DNA of 64,000 nucleotides. Origin: Dryocola clanedunensis (GTDB taxonomy: Bacteria; Pseudomonadota; Gammaproteobacteria; Enterobacterales; Enterobacteriaceae). Under the pieces are notes generated by a model, which saw nothing but the letters and a program-made list of their open reading frames with translations, searched no databases and had not been told where the DNA came from. Shown here piece by piece: positions 40,748-50,333 of this stretch (position 1 is the stretch's first letter; every line of letters begins with the position of its first letter). A program made the translations under genes and the position numbers. The stretch lies in assembly GCF_025215155.1 (NCBI RefSeq), contig NZ_JALHAM010000118.1; one strand, given 5' to 3'.

Positions 40748-42994
40748 ATGCTCACCCGTTTGCGAGAAATAGTCGAAAAGGTTGCCAGCGCCCCGCGCCT
40801 CAATGAGGCGCTGGACATTCTGGTTACCGATATCTGCCTTGCGATGGATACCGAGGTGTGCTCGGTTTATCTCGCCGATCATGACCGCCGCTGCTTCTAT
40901 CTGATGGCAACGAAGGGATTGAAAAAACCTCGGGGGCGCACTGTCACCCTCGCATTTGATGAAGGCATCGTCGGTCTGGTTGGGCGCCTTGCTGAACCTA
41001 TCAACCTTGCGGATGCCCAGAAACACCCGAGCTTCAAATATGTGCCCGCGGTGAAAGAAGAGCGCTTTCGAGCCTTCCTGGGTGTGCCGATTATTCAACG
41101 CCGTCAGCTGCTCGGCGTGCTTGTGGTACAGCAGCGTGAACACCGTCAGTATGATGAAAGCGAGGAGTCCTTCCTCGTAACGTTAGCCACACAGATGGCC
41201 GCGATTCTCTCCCAGTCACAGCTTGCCGCACTCTTTGGTCAATACCGCCAGACGCGAATTCGTGCGTTACCTGCGTCGCCTGGCGTGGCAATCGCCGAAG
41301 GCTGGATGGATTCCACGCTGCCGTTAATGGAGCAGGTATCCGAAGCATCTACCCTCGACACCGTGCTAGAGCGCGAGCGTTTAACCGCTGCGCTTGAAGA
41401 GGCGTCGAACGAATTCCGCCGCTACAGCAAGCGCTTTGCCGCTGGCGCGCAGAAAGAAACCGCCGCAATTTTTGACCTTTACTCCCACCTTTTGACGGAT
41501 GCGAGACTGCGCCGTGAGCTATATGGTGAGGTCGATAAAGGCTTCGTTGCAGAGTGGGCAGTAAAAAAAGTCGTCGAGAAGTTCGCCGAGCAGTTTGCGA
41601 GCCTGAGCGACAGCTACCTCAAAGAGCGTGCTGGCGACTTGCGCACTTTGGGTCAGCGCTTGTTGTTCCATCTCGACGATACGATTCAGGGGCCAAACAC
41701 CTGGCCGGAACGTTTTGTTCTGGTGGCAGATGAACTCTCTGCCACGACGCTTGCTGAGCTGCCACAAAACCGCCTGGTTGGCGTTGTGGTGCGCGATGGC
41801 GCTGCAAACTCCCACGCTGCCATTATGGTACGCGCGCTGGGTATTCCTACCGTCATGGGGGCGGATATCCAGCCCTCGGTGCTGCATCGCCGCACGCTGG
41901 TGGTGGATGGCTATCGCGGCGAAATACTGGTCGATCCTGAACCGATCTTACTTCAGGAATACCAGCGGCTTATCAGCGAAGAAAATGAACTGAGCCGCAT
42001 TGCAGAAGATGATGTCGATCTCCCTGCTGCGCTGAAAAGCGGCGAGCGGGTGCAGGTCATGCTCAACGCCGGCCTTAGCCCTGAACACGAAGAGAAGCTC
42101 GGCAGCCGCATTGACGGTATCGGGCTTTATCGCACTGAAATCCCTTTCATGCTGCAAAGCGGCTTCCCCTCTGAGGAGGAGCAGGTCGCTCAGTATCAGG
42201 GCATGCTGCAGATGTTTAACGAAAAGCCCGTCACGCTGCGAACGCTGGACGTGGGGGCAGATAAGCAGCTGCCGTACATGCCAATCAGTGAGGAAAACCC
42301 CTGCCTCGGCTGGCGCGGCATTCGTATTACGCTCGATCAGCCAGAGATCTTTCTGGTGCAGGTGCGTGCCATGCTGCGGGCGAATGCCGCGACGGGCAAC
42401 CTAAGTATCCTGCTGCCGATGATCACAAGCCTCGATGAGGTCGATGAGGCCAGACGTCTGATTGATCGCGCCGGGCGCGAAGTGGAAGAAGTGCTGGGTT
42501 ACACGCTGCCAAAACCGCGTATCGGCGTCATGGTCGAAGTCCCGTCGATGGTCTTTATGCTCGGGCACCTGGCCAGCCGGGTGGATTTTATCTCTGTGGG
42601 CACCAACGACCTGACACAGTATCTGCTGGCGGTTGACCGCAATAATACCCGTGTTGCCAGCCTATACGACAGCCTGCATCCTGCAATGTTGAGAGCGCTG
42701 CGGATGATTGCTGGCGAGGCGGAACGTTACGGCATCGATCTGTGTCTTTGCGGTGAAATGGCCGGTGACCCGATGTGTGTCGTATTGCTGGTGGGGATGG
42801 GGTATCGGCATCTCTCCATGAACGGACGCTCGGTCGCCCGCGTTAAGTATCTGCTGCGTCATATTAATCTTGAAGAAGCACAGATGCTCGCAGAACGCAG
42901 CCTTGAGGCGCAGCTGGCAACGGAAGTTCGCCATCAGGTCGCCTCGTTTATGGAGCGGCGCGGCATGGGCGGCTTAATTCGCGGAGGGCGGTAA
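40748..42994 (+). CDS. ptsP: Enzyme I of the nitrogen PTS (EI-Ntr)
   Basis: 748 residues. The N-terminal GAF domain (about 15-165) senses glutamine and 2-oxoglutarate in the family. A PTS enzyme I module follows, with the phosphorylated histidine in DGAANSHAAIMVRALGIP and the PEP-binding barrel signatures IGLYRTEIPFM, EVPSMVFMLG and DFISVGTNDLTQYLLAVDR. It passes phosphate to NPr and EIIA-Ntr, linking nitrogen status to potassium and envelope regulation. The SD is weak, as in E. coli. Confidence 0.97.
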   Translation: MLTRLREIVEKVASAPRLNEALDILVTDICLAMDTEVCSVYLADHDRRCFYLMATKGLKKPRGRTVTLAFDEGIVGLVGRLAEPINLADAQKHPSFKYVPAVKEERFRAFLGVPIIQRRQLLGVLVVQQREHRQYDESEESFLVTLATQMAAILSQSQLAALFGQYRQTRIRALPASPGVAIAEGWMDSTLPLMEQVSEASTLDTVLERERLTAALEEASNEFRRYSKRFAAGAQKETAAIFDLYSHLLTDARLRRELYGEVDKGFVAEWAVKKVVEKFAEQFASLSDSYLKERAGDLRTLGQRLLFHLDDTIQGPNTWPERFVLVADELSATTLAELPQNRLVGVVVRDGAANSHAAIMVRALGIPTVMGADIQPSVLHRRTLVVDGYRGEILVDPEPILLQEYQRLISEENELSRIAEDDVDLPAALKSGERVQVMLNAGLSPEHEEKLGSRIDGIGLYRTEIPFMLQSGFPSEEEQVAQYQGMLQMFNEKPVTLRTLDVGADKQLPYMPISEENPCLGWRGIRITLDQPEIFLVQVRAMLRANAATGNLSILLPMITSLDEVDEARRLIDRAGREVEEVLGYTLPKPRIGVMVEVPSMVFMLGHLASRVDFISVGTNDLTQYLLAVDRNNTRVASLYDSLHPAMLRALRMIAGEAERYGIDLCLCGEMAGDPMCVVLLVGMGYRHLSMNGRSVARVKYLLRHINLEEAQMLAERSLEAQLATEVRHQVASFMERRGMGGLIRGGR

Positions 42995-43070
42995 AGCGCC
43001 CGAAGCATCTTGCACGCTGCGGCATTACATATCTTTTACAACTTCGCGAACTTAATCAGACCTCCCTTTG

Positions 43071-43079
43071 TGCTATGAT
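43071..43079 (+). promoter_or_regulatory. Extended -10 promoter of lgt
   Basis: TGC-TATGAT fits an extended -10 element; the -35 region (near 43051) is poor, as is usual for that class. The start point would be near 43086, leaving an 80-nt leader. Confidence 0.5.
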
Positions 43080-43093
43080 TCGCGGCTTTCGGA

Positions 43094-43113
43094 ACGCACC
43101 CGCCCGGGTGCGT
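43094..43113 (+). promoter_or_regulatory. GC-rich hairpin in the lgt leader
   Basis: ACGCACCCG and CGGGTGCGT form a 9-bp perfect palindrome with a CC centre. It lies in the untranslated leader of lgt, where it may stabilise the mRNA or terminate the ptsP transcript. Confidence 0.5.
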
Positions 43114-43165
43114 ATTTGCAACCTGCCGTGTTGTTCGGCGGGGTAACAAAGGCTTGTGGTGACAG

Positions 43166-44041
43166 ATGAATAGTGGCTATCTGCATTTCCCTGAATTTGA
43201 CCCGGTGATTTTCTCCGTCGGGCCGGTCTCCCTGCACTGGTACGGTATGATGTACCTGGTTGGATTTGTGTTTGCCATGTGGCTCGCCGGACGCCGCGCC
43301 AATAAACCAGGAAGCGGCTGGACCAAAAACGAAGTCGAAAATCTGCTCTATGCGGGCTTCCTGGGCGTGTTCCTCGGTGGCCGTTTGGGCTATGTTTTCT
43401 TCTACAACCTGCCACTCTTTATGGCCGACCCGCTTTATCTGTTTAAAGTCTGGGATGGCGGCATGTCGTTCCACGGCGGTCTGGTCGGGGTGATTTGCGT
43501 GATGATCTGGTTTGCGCGCCGCACGAAGCGCAGCTTCTTCCAGGTCTCTGATTTTATTGCGCCGCTGATTCCATTCGGTCTGGGGGCTGGTCGCCTCGGC
43601 AACTTTATCAACGGCGAACTGTGGGGCCGTGTCGATCCGAACTTCCGCTGGGCAATGCTTTTCCCTGGTTCCCGCAGCGAAGATATCGGCCTGCTGGCCA
43701 CGCATCCTGAGTGGCAGTCGCTGTTCAATACCTACGGTGTTCTGCCTCGCCATCCTTCCCAGCTGTATGAACTGGCGCTGGAAGGGGTCGTCCTGTTTAT
43801 TATTCTGAATCTGTACATCCGTAAACCACGGCCAATGGGCGCGGTTTCTGGCCTGTTCCTCATCGGTTACGGCGCGTTCCGTATCATCGTTGAGTTCTTC
43901 CGCCAGCCGGACGCTCAGTTCACAGGTGCCTGGGTGCAGTACATCAGCATGGGGCAGATCCTCTCGATTCCGATGATCGTGGCCGGTGTCATCATGATGG
44001 TCTGGGCCTACCGCCGTCGCCCACAGCAACAACTTTCGTGA
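43166..44041 (+). CDS. lgt: Prolipoprotein diacylglyceryl transferase
   Basis: 291 residues, the E. coli length, with seven membrane helices. Conserved motifs: HWYGMMYLVGF, the essential His and Arg in SFHGGLVGVI and GAGRLGNFINGELWGRV. It transfers diacylglycerol from phosphatidylglycerol to the lipobox cysteine, the first step for the lipoproteins YgeR, YgdR and MltA also encoded here. It is 6 bp upstream of thyA. Confidence 0.97.
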   Translation: MNSGYLHFPEFDPVIFSVGPVSLHWYGMMYLVGFVFAMWLAGRRANKPGSGWTKNEVENLLYAGFLGVFLGGRLGYVFFYNLPLFMADPLYLFKVWDGGMSFHGGLVGVICVMIWFARRTKRSFFQVSDFIAPLIPFGLGAGRLGNFINGELWGRVDPNFRWAMLFPGSRSEDIGLLATHPEWQSLFNTYGVLPRHPSQLYELALEGVVLFIILNLYIRKPRPMGAVSGLFLIGYGAFRIIVEFFRQPDAQFTGAWVQYISMGQILSIPMIVAGVIMMVWAYRRRPQQQLS

Positions 44042-44047
44042 GGAAAA

Positions 44048-44842
44048 ATGCAACAGTATCTTGATTTGATGAAAAAAGTGCTTGAAGAAGGCACGCCAAA
44101 AAATGACCGTACCGGCACCGGCACGCTGTCTATTTTCGGGCATCAGATGCGTTTTAACTTGCAGGAAGGTTTCCCGCTGGTCACCACCAAACGTTGTCAT
44201 TTACGCTCCATCATCCATGAGCTGCTGTGGTTCTTAAAAGGCGATACTAACGTTGCTTACCTGCATGAAAATAACGTCTCCATCTGGGACGAATGGGCAG
44301 ATGAGAACGGCAATCTGGGGCCGGTATATGGCAAGCAGTGGCGCGCCTGGGCAACGCCTGATGGCCGCCACGTTGACCAGCTCACTACGGTAATGAACCA
44401 GCTGAAAAACGATCCTGACTCACGTCGCATCATCGTCTCAGCCTGGAACGTTGGTGAACTGGAAAAAATGGCGCTTGCCCCCTGCCATGCCTTCTTCCAG
44501 TTCTATGTGGCAGACGGCAAGCTCTCCTGCCAGCTTTACCAGCGCTCCTGCGACATCTTCCTGGGCCTGCCGTTTAACATTGCCAGCTACGCGCTTCTGG
44601 TGCATATGATGGCGCAGCAGTGCGATCTGGAAGTGGGTGATTTCGTCTGGACGGGGGGAGATACCCACCTGTACAGCAACCACCTTGAACAGACCAGATT
44701 GCAGCTGACGCGCGAGCCGCGTGCGCTGCCGAAGCTGGTGATCAAACGTAAGCCTGAGTCCCTGTTTGACTACCGTTTTGAAGACTTCGACATCGAAGGC
44801 TACGATCCGCACCCGGCGATTAAAGCCCCTGTCGCAATTTGA
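44048..44842 (+). CDS. thyA: Thymidylate synthase
   Basis: 264 residues, exactly the E. coli length. The catalytic Cys146 lies in MALAPCHAFFQFYV, with Arg in RSCDIFLGLPFN and the nucleotide-binding DSRRIIVSAWN. It makes dTMP from dUMP using methylene-tetrahydrofolate. It is cotranscribed with lgt and followed by a strong terminator. Confidence 0.98.
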   Translation: MQQYLDLMKKVLEEGTPKNDRTGTGTLSIFGHQMRFNLQEGFPLVTTKRCHLRSIIHELLWFLKGDTNVAYLHENNVSIWDEWADENGNLGPVYGKQWRAWATPDGRHVDQLTTVMNQLKNDPDSRRIIVSAWNVGELEKMALAPCHAFFQFYVADGKLSCQLYQRSCDIFLGLPFNIASYALLVHMMAQQCDLEVGDFVWTGGDTHLYSNHLEQTRLQLTREPRALPKLVIKRKPESLFDYRFEDFDIEGYDPHPAIKAPVAI

Positions 44843-44860
44843 CAGAAAACAGACTGACAT

Positions 44861-44890
44861 AACCGGCGCCATCGTGCGCCGGTTTTTTTT
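44861..44890 (+). terminator. Rho-independent terminator after thyA
   Basis: AACCGGCGC and GCGCCGGTT form a perfect 9-bp stem with a 6-nt loop, then a run of T. Confidence 0.95.
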
Positions 44891-45026
44891 GCTCTCAAAT
44901 CAGCCTTTCGAGGCTCCTTCCAGAACTTATGCAATCCTTTGCAAAAACGCATATTTCCTTCGGCACGTCTCGATGAAATCTCTCCTGACGCTGGCGACCT
45001 GTTGGAGAGCCGAGCAGACTGCGGGC

Positions 45027-45500
45027 ATGAACAGAAAACAAGGTGGTTTTAGCCTGATTGAGGTGCTGCTCGTCATGGTCATTGTTGTCGCACTGAGCGC
45101 CAGTGGGCTGTATGGCTGGCAGCAATGGCAACAGCAGCAGCGGCTATGGATAACCGTGCAGCAGGTCCAAAGCCTGCTCGAACGGCTGCGCAGTGATGCC
45201 AACTGGCACAACCAGGATCGTCTGCTTTCTTTAAGCACAACGGCTACCGGCTGGTGTTTGTCAGGCTTGTCGGGGCTGCAAACGGGCTGCGAAAACCCTG
45301 GGCAATGGCAGCTTGCGCAGCCCTTTGCGGATATCGACATCGTGGAAATGACGGCCGGGCTGGGCTTCTACGGGTTGCGGAATACGGCCTGGCCTGGACA
45401 TCTCACGCTGCGAAGCCCGGCCGGGGAGTGGCAGGTCATCGTCTCAGCATGGGGGCGTATCCGTGCGTGTAAAACAGAAGGAGCTACGAGATGTCTCTGA
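45027..45500 (+). CDS. ppdA: Prepilin-type protein PpdA
   Basis: 157 residues from the ATG at 45027; the frame is open upstream into thyA but homology begins here. It has a short basic leader and the type IV prepilin cleavage site GG-FSLIEVLL with Glu5 of the mature protein, then a hydrophobic helix. The globular part keeps SASGLYGWQQWQQ, SDANWHNQD and GLRNTAWPGHL, shared with E. coli PpdA. It should be processed by a prepilin peptidase and form part of a pseudopilus; assembly genes are elsewhere. It overlaps ppdB by 10 bp. Confidence 0.9.
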   Translation: MNRKQGGFSLIEVLLVMVIVVALSASGLYGWQQWQQQQRLWITVQQVQSLLERLRSDANWHNQDRLLSLSTTATGWCLSGLSGLQTGCENPGQWQLAQPFADIDIVEMTAGLGFYGLRNTAWPGHLTLRSPAGEWQVIVSAWGRIRACKTEGATRCL

Positions 45501-46051
45501 AGCAGAAGGGATTCACGCTACTTGAAACGTTGATTGCTCTGGCGTTAAGCAGCGCCGTATTGCTTGGCGCAGGAAAATTGTTTCCCGCATTACAGCGTGG
45601 TGTTCTGATGCAGTATCAAAAGGAAACGTTGCAGGAGTCACTCTGGCAGCTCGCTTTTAGCCTCGAGAAGAATCTGCGCCGCGCGGGATACTGTAATGGC
45701 CAGTGCGCAGGGAACGGATTAACGCTTGGCAACGAGGGAAAGTGCGTGATCATTCGTTGGGATTTCAACAGCAATGGCGTTTGGGAGCCCGCGGGACACG
45801 CAGAGGCTGAAATGACAGGGTTCAGGCTCAGGGACGGTAGTCTTGAGACATTAAAAGGGGCTGTTCATTGCGACGGTGGTAACTGGCAGCGGATCTCCGA
45901 TCCGGACTCTATGGCGATAAAGTACTTTGTGGTTCGCCGTTTAGCACGCCTGGGTCTGCCGCCCTTGCTGGAAATTGAAATCAGCGCGCTGCCGAAAAGA
46001 GGCAGCCAAATGATCACCCTCAGGCACAGCGTGGTGGGGTATAACCTGTGA
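45491..46051 (+). CDS. ppdB: Prepilin-type protein PpdB
   Basis: 186 residues. Leader MSLKQKG followed by FTLLETLIALALSSAVLLGAGKLFP gives a canonical type IV prepilin N-terminus (cleavage after Gly7, Glu5). The rest is a globular minor-pilin domain with cysteines at GYCNGQCAGN and VHCDGG. It is the PilW-like member of the set, equivalent to E. coli PpdB. It overlaps ppdA upstream and ygdB downstream by 4 bp. Confidence 0.9.
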   Translation: MSLKQKGFTLLETLIALALSSAVLLGAGKLFPALQRGVLMQYQKETLQESLWQLAFSLEKNLRRAGYCNGQCAGNGLTLGNEGKCVIIRWDFNSNGVWEPAGHAEAEMTGFRLRDGSLETLKGAVHCDGGNWQRISDPDSMAIKYFVVRRLARLGLPPLLEIEISALPKRGSQMITLRHSVVGYNL

Positions 46052-46479
46052 AAATGCAGAGGGAGCAGGGCAGCAGTTCGCTGGCGTTCGTGCTGCTGAT
46101 TTTTTCATTGGGCATGCTGATGCTCAGTGGGCTGCAACAGCAACTGGATCGACAGCGATTTGCTGTGGCGAGGGAAATCGGTTTTCTCAAAGAGTATACC
46201 GCCGCCGTGTCAGCGCTTGCCTGGGGCAGCAAACAACACTGGCAGAAAGCAAATCAGTGGCAGTGTAAAAGGGAGGCTGCACAGTGGCGTGCCTGTGTGC
46301 TGATGACGACAAAGGACAAGGTGGTGATGGCTGCACAAGGCGTTTCACAGCAAAAGTCAGCTCCGGTTACGCTATGGCGTTGGGGAAAGGTAGCCAATAC
46401 CCAATGGATATCCTCCTCTCATGGATGGGCCGATTTTTGCCCACTGACGGAGGCCAGCCAATGTCAGCTACCCGAGTAA
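46048..46479 (+). CDS. ygdB: DUF2509 protein YgdB (PilX-like)
   Basis: 143 residues from a GTG overlapping the ppdB stop by 4 bp. The N-terminus MKMQREQGSSSLAFVLLIFSLGMLMLSGL resembles a minor prepilin without the Glu5, as in PilX-type proteins. The remainder has cysteines in QWQCKRE, WRACVLM and FCPLTEASQC. Its place between ppdB and ppdC marks it as part of the minor pseudopilin complex. Confidence 0.88.
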   Translation: MKMQREQGSSSLAFVLLIFSLGMLMLSGLQQQLDRQRFAVAREIGFLKEYTAAVSALAWGSKQHWQKANQWQCKREAAQWRACVLMTTKDKVVMAAQGVSQQKSAPVTLWRWGKVANTQWISSSHGWADFCPLTEASQCQLPE

Positions 46480-46781
46480 GGCGCTATGAAAATGGGTTCA
46501 GCCTGCCGGAAGTACTCTGCGCACTGGCTCTTTTTGCGGTGATAATGACCGTCTTGCTGAGCTATCACCGAGTGCTGTTGCAGGGTTTTCAGTCTCAATG
46601 GCAAATGCGTCAGCTTTGGCGGTTGGCCGTGGAGCTTAGTGAACCTGGTGCTCCTGAGCCGCCAGCGGAGTGGAAAGTTATCCGACAGCAGACAACGGCA
46701 GCGGGATGTGTCAGCATCGCTGTTAACATCACCAGCCCGTCGGGCCGTAGTGGGCAGCTGTCCCAGCTACATTGTCCCTAG
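46461..46781 (+). CDS. ppdC: Prepilin-type protein PpdC
   Basis: 106 residues from the ATG at 46461, overlapping the end of ygdB by 19 bp. The leader ends ENG before FSLPEVLCALALFAVIMTVLL, a prepilin site with Glu5. It matches E. coli PpdC in length and in the C-terminal AAGCVSIAVNITSPSGRSGQLSQLHC. It is the PilV-like minor pseudopilin. recC follows after 24 bp. Confidence 0.88.
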   Translation: MSATRVRRYENGFSLPEVLCALALFAVIMTVLLSYHRVLLQGFQSQWQMRQLWRLAVELSEPGAPEPPAEWKVIRQQTTAAGCVSIAVNITSPSGRSGQLSQLHCP

Positions 46782-46805
46782 TAAAAAGCCAGGAGTAGCG
46801 ATTTT

Positions 46806-49800
46806 ATGTTGCGTGTTTACCATTCCAACCGCCTTGATGTGCTGGAAACGCTTATGGAATACATCGTGGAGGGGCAACCCTTACCCGATCCGTTTCAGCC
46901 TGAAGTGGTTCTGGTACAAAGCACTGGCATGGCGCAATGGTTACAAATGACGCTGGCGCAAAAGTTTGGTATTGCGGCCAACATAGCGTTTCCCCTGCCG
47001 GCGAGCTTCATCTGGGACATGTTTGTGCGCGTGCTGCCGGCTATTCCTGAAGAAAGCGCGTTCAACAAACAGAGTATGAGCTGGAAGCTGATGAAGCTCA
47101 TACCCGGCATGCTTGGCCGACCAGAATTTGCCCTGCTACAGCACTACCTGGACGAAGACGAGAACGGAAGGAAGCTATTTCAGCTGGCATCGCGCATTGC
47201 CGATCTCTACGACCAGTATCTGGTTTATCGCCCGGGCTGGCTTAGCAAATGGGAGCGGGGTGAGCTGGTAGATAACGCCGGGGAAGCTCAGCTCTGGCAG
47301 GCACCGCTGTGGGCGGCGTTAGTCGCGCATACTCGTGAACTGGAGCAGCCAGAGTGGCACCGTGCGAATCTCTACCAACGGTTTATCAGTCAGCTTGAAA
47401 GCAGTGATGAATGTCCGCCAGGTTTGCCGCCACGCGTCTTTATCTGCGGCATTTCAGCGTTGCCCCCTATCTATCTTCAGGCGCTCCAGGCTTTAGGTAA
47501 GCACATTGAGGTTCATCTTCTGTTTACCAATCCCTGCCGCTACTACTGGGGCGATATTAAAGATCCGTCGTATCTTGCTCGGTTGATCGCCCGTCGTCGC
47601 CGTAGCCACTATCAAGCTGGTGACTCTCTCCCCTTGTTCAAAGATAACCAGTCTGCTTCCTCTCTCTTCAATGACGAGGGGGAACAGGATGTTGGAAACC
47701 CAATGCTGGCCTCCTGGGGCAAGCTGGGACGGGATTACACCTTCCTGCTGGCAGAGCTGGAACAGTTTGAAGAGATCGACGTTTTCGTCGATATCGAACC
47801 GGATAATCTGCTGCACAGCCTGCAATACGATCTTCTGGAGCTGCAAAACAACGCCGTAACGGGGCTGACAGAAGAGGACTACCTGCAAAGTCACAGCAAG
47901 CGAACGTTGGATCCCGACGATCGTTCTATGACCTTCCACGAGTGCCACAGCCCACAGCGTGAGGTTGAGGTGTTGCACGATCGGCTGCTGGCGATGCTGG
48001 ATGCCGATCCTGACCTGACGCCTCGCGATATCATCGTGATGGTAGCGGACATCGACAGCTACAGCCCGTTTATTCAGGCCGTTTTTGGTAACGCAGCCCC
48101 GGACCGCTGGTTGCCTTTTGCGATTTCTGACCGGCGTGCAAGTCAGGCTCATCCGGCACTACAGGCCTTTGTTGACCTGCTTTCTTTGCCCGACAGCCGC
48201 TTTACGGCTGAGGACGTTCTGGCTTTGCTTGAAGTGCCCGCTCTGGCCTCGCGCTTTGCTATTACCGAAGAAGGGCTTCGCTATCTGCGGCAGTGGGTGA
48301 ATGAATCCGGCGTGCGCTGGGGCATTGATGATGACAATGTTCGTGAATTTGATCTTCCTGCCACCGGGCAGCATACCTGGCGCTTTGGTTTAACCAGAAT
48401 GCTGCTGGGCTACGCCATGGACAGCAAGGCGGGGGAGTGGCAGTCGGTTCTTCCTTACGACGAATCCAGCGGCCTGATAGCCGAGCTTGTTGGGCAGCTG
48501 GCTGAATTACTGATGCAGCTGAATCGCTGGCGTCAGGCTCTTTCATCCCCAAGAACGCTGGGGGAGTGGGTACCCGTCTGTCGTGAAATGCTCGACTGCT
48601 TCTTCCTGCCGGATAGGGACACCGAAGCGGCGCTGGCGCTGATTGAAAAGCAGTGGCAGGAAATTATCAAACATGGCCTCGATGCCCATTACCAGCAGGC
48701 AGTACCGCTGACGCTATTACACGATGAGCTGGCCCAGCGGCTTGACCAGGAACGTATCAGCCAGCGCTTCCTTGCAGGGCCGGTTAACTTTTGTACCCTG
48801 ATGCCAATGCGCTCAATTCCTTTTAAAGTGGTCTGTCTGCTGGGAATGAACGACGGGGTTTACCCCAGAACGCTCGCTCCGCTCGGCTTTGATCTCATGA
48901 GCCAGAAGCCACAGCGCGGTGACCGCAGCCGCCGTGATGATGACCGTTATCTGTTCCTGGAGGCGTTGAACTCGGCTCAGCAGTGCCTGTATATCAGCTA
49001 TATCGGGCGATCTATCCAGGACAACAGCCGACGATATCCGTCCGTGCTGGTCGAAGAGCTGCTTGACTACGTAGCCCAAAGCCACTGCCTCCCGGACGAT
49101 CGTGAACGTACCTGCGATGAAAGCGGAGATGCGGTGAAAGTCCATCTGATTTATCAACACAGCCGTACGCCTTTTGACGCTAACAATTTTCTGCCGACGA
49201 GCCTTGAGCAAAGCTATGCCAGCGAATGGTTGCCAGCCGCGGGAGAGCTGGGCGAAGCCCATGCGCCTTTTATCCAGGCCCTGCCGAAAAAAGTGGAGGA
49301 AGAGATAACGCTGGAACAGCTTCAGCGCTTCTGGCGCCATCCGGTCAGAGCCTTCTTCCAGATGCGTCTGGGGATTAATTTCTGGCTTGAAGAGAGCGAA
49401 CTGCCGGATGCCGAACCTTTCACGCTCGACAGTCTTGAACGTTTCCAGATGAATCAACAGCTGCTCAATACCTTAGTTGATAAGCAGGATCCGCAGCTCC
49501 TTTTCCGTCGCTATCGTGCCGCAGGCGCGCTTCCCTATGGCGCATTTGGTGAAATTGTCTGGGAGACTCAGTTAACGGAAATGGAGGAGTTGGCCCTAAA
49601 AGTGAGCGCTGAGCGACAAAATAGTTCGAGTATTGAGGTTGATTTACCGCTTGCGGGAACAAGACTGGTAGGGTGGTTGTCGGATGTACAGTCCGATGGG
49701 CTGTTGCGTTGGCGTCCTTCTGTGCTGAATGTGGCGCATGGTATGCAGCTCTGGGTGGAACACGTCGTCTGGTCCGCTATGGGTGGGCAGGGAAGCAGCA

Positions 49801-50180
49801 GGCTTTATGGCCGGAAATCGTCGGAGTGGGTTTTCCCGGCGCTGGAGCAAGAGCAGGCCCGGGGCTATTTACTGCAACTTATTGAAGGTTATCTGGAAGG
49901 TTTAAGCCAGCCGCTTCTGTTACTCCCAAATAGTGGGGGGGCATGGATAAAAGCCTGTTATGACCCGTCAAATGATGCCATTTTATGGGATGAGCAAACG
50001 CAGCAGAAAGCCAGAACTAAGCTGCTGGCGGCCTGGGAAGGCAATCAGATGGTTGAAGGTGAAGGTGCCGATGTCTGGCTTCAGCGCTTGTACCGCACGC
50101 TGGATAACGACTACTACGATGCGATTATTCGCGAAGCTGAACGTTATCTTCTGCCGCTGTTCCGCTTTAATAAGTCATAA
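46806..50180 (+). CDS. recC: Exodeoxyribonuclease V subunit gamma, RecC
   Basis: 1124 residues (E. coli 1122), with GGAG before the ATG. RecC is an inactive helicase/nuclease relative that scans for Chi and splits the duplex. Conserved segments: VLVQSTGMAQWLQMTLAQ, MTFHECHSPQREVEVLHD, RSIPFKVVCLLGMNDGVYPR and the C-terminal WQPS-type core. It functions only within RecBCD. The usual order recC-ptrA-recB-recD is kept. Confidence 0.97.
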   Translation: MLRVYHSNRLDVLETLMEYIVEGQPLPDPFQPEVVLVQSTGMAQWLQMTLAQKFGIAANIAFPLPASFIWDMFVRVLPAIPEESAFNKQSMSWKLMKLIPGMLGRPEFALLQHYLDEDENGRKLFQLASRIADLYDQYLVYRPGWLSKWERGELVDNAGEAQLWQAPLWAALVAHTRELEQPEWHRANLYQRFISQLESSDECPPGLPPRVFICGISALPPIYLQALQALGKHIEVHLLFTNPCRYYWGDIKDPSYLARLIARRRRSHYQAGDSLPLFKDNQSASSLFNDEGEQDVGNPMLASWGKLGRDYTFLLAELEQFEEIDVFVDIEPDNLLHSLQYDLLELQNNAVTGLTEEDYLQSHSKRTLDPDDRSMTFHECHSPQREVEVLHDRLLAMLDADPDLTPRDIIVMVADIDSYSPFIQAVFGNAAPDRWLPFAISDRRASQAHPALQAFVDLLSLPDSRFTAEDVLALLEVPALASRFAITEEGLRYLRQWVNESGVRWGIDDDNVREFDLPATGQHTWRFGLTRMLLGYAMDSKAGEWQSVLPYDESSGLIAELVGQLAELLMQLNRWRQALSSPRTLGEWVPVCREMLDCFFLPDRDTEAALALIEKQWQEIIKHGLDAHYQQAVPLTLLHDELAQRLDQERISQRFLAGPVNFCTLMPMRSIPFKVVCLLGMNDGVYPRTLAPLGFDLMSQKPQRGDRSRRDDDRYLFLEALNSAQQCLYISYIGRSIQDNSRRYPSVLVEELLDYVAQSHCLPDDRERTCDESGDAVKVHLIYQHSRTPFDANNFLPTSLEQSYASEWLPAAGELGEAHAPFIQALPKKVEEEITLEQLQRFWRHPVRAFFQMRLGINFWLEESELPDAEPFTLDSLERFQMNQQLLNTLVDKQDPQLLFRRYRAAGALPYGAFGEIVWETQLTEMEELALKVSAERQNSSSIEVDLPLAGTRLVGWLSDVQSDGLLRWRPSVLNVAHGMQLWVEHVVWSAMGGQGSSRLYGRKSSEWVFPALEQEQARGYLLQLIEGYLEGLSQPLLLLPNSGGAWIKACYDPSNDAILWDEQTQQKARTKLLAAWEGNQMVEGEGADVWLQRLYRTLDNDYYDAIIREAERYLLPLFRFNKS

Positions 50181-50333
50181 ATGATTGTATAAAAATTGCA
50201 CAGGCCGGCAAGTTCATCTATGATGCGCAGCTTGCTCAGGGTTGGCGAAAAAAGCAACAACTACGATAGCGAAGTACTTAAAAGTTGTTAATGATGAGTG
50301 AGTTAGGAATTTTCGTGATTAAGAGGTTCGTGA

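Noticed and set aside
43073..44200. A 375-codon minus-strand frame across lgt and thyA
   Set aside because: It is the complement of two certain genes and contains no recognisable protein motif.
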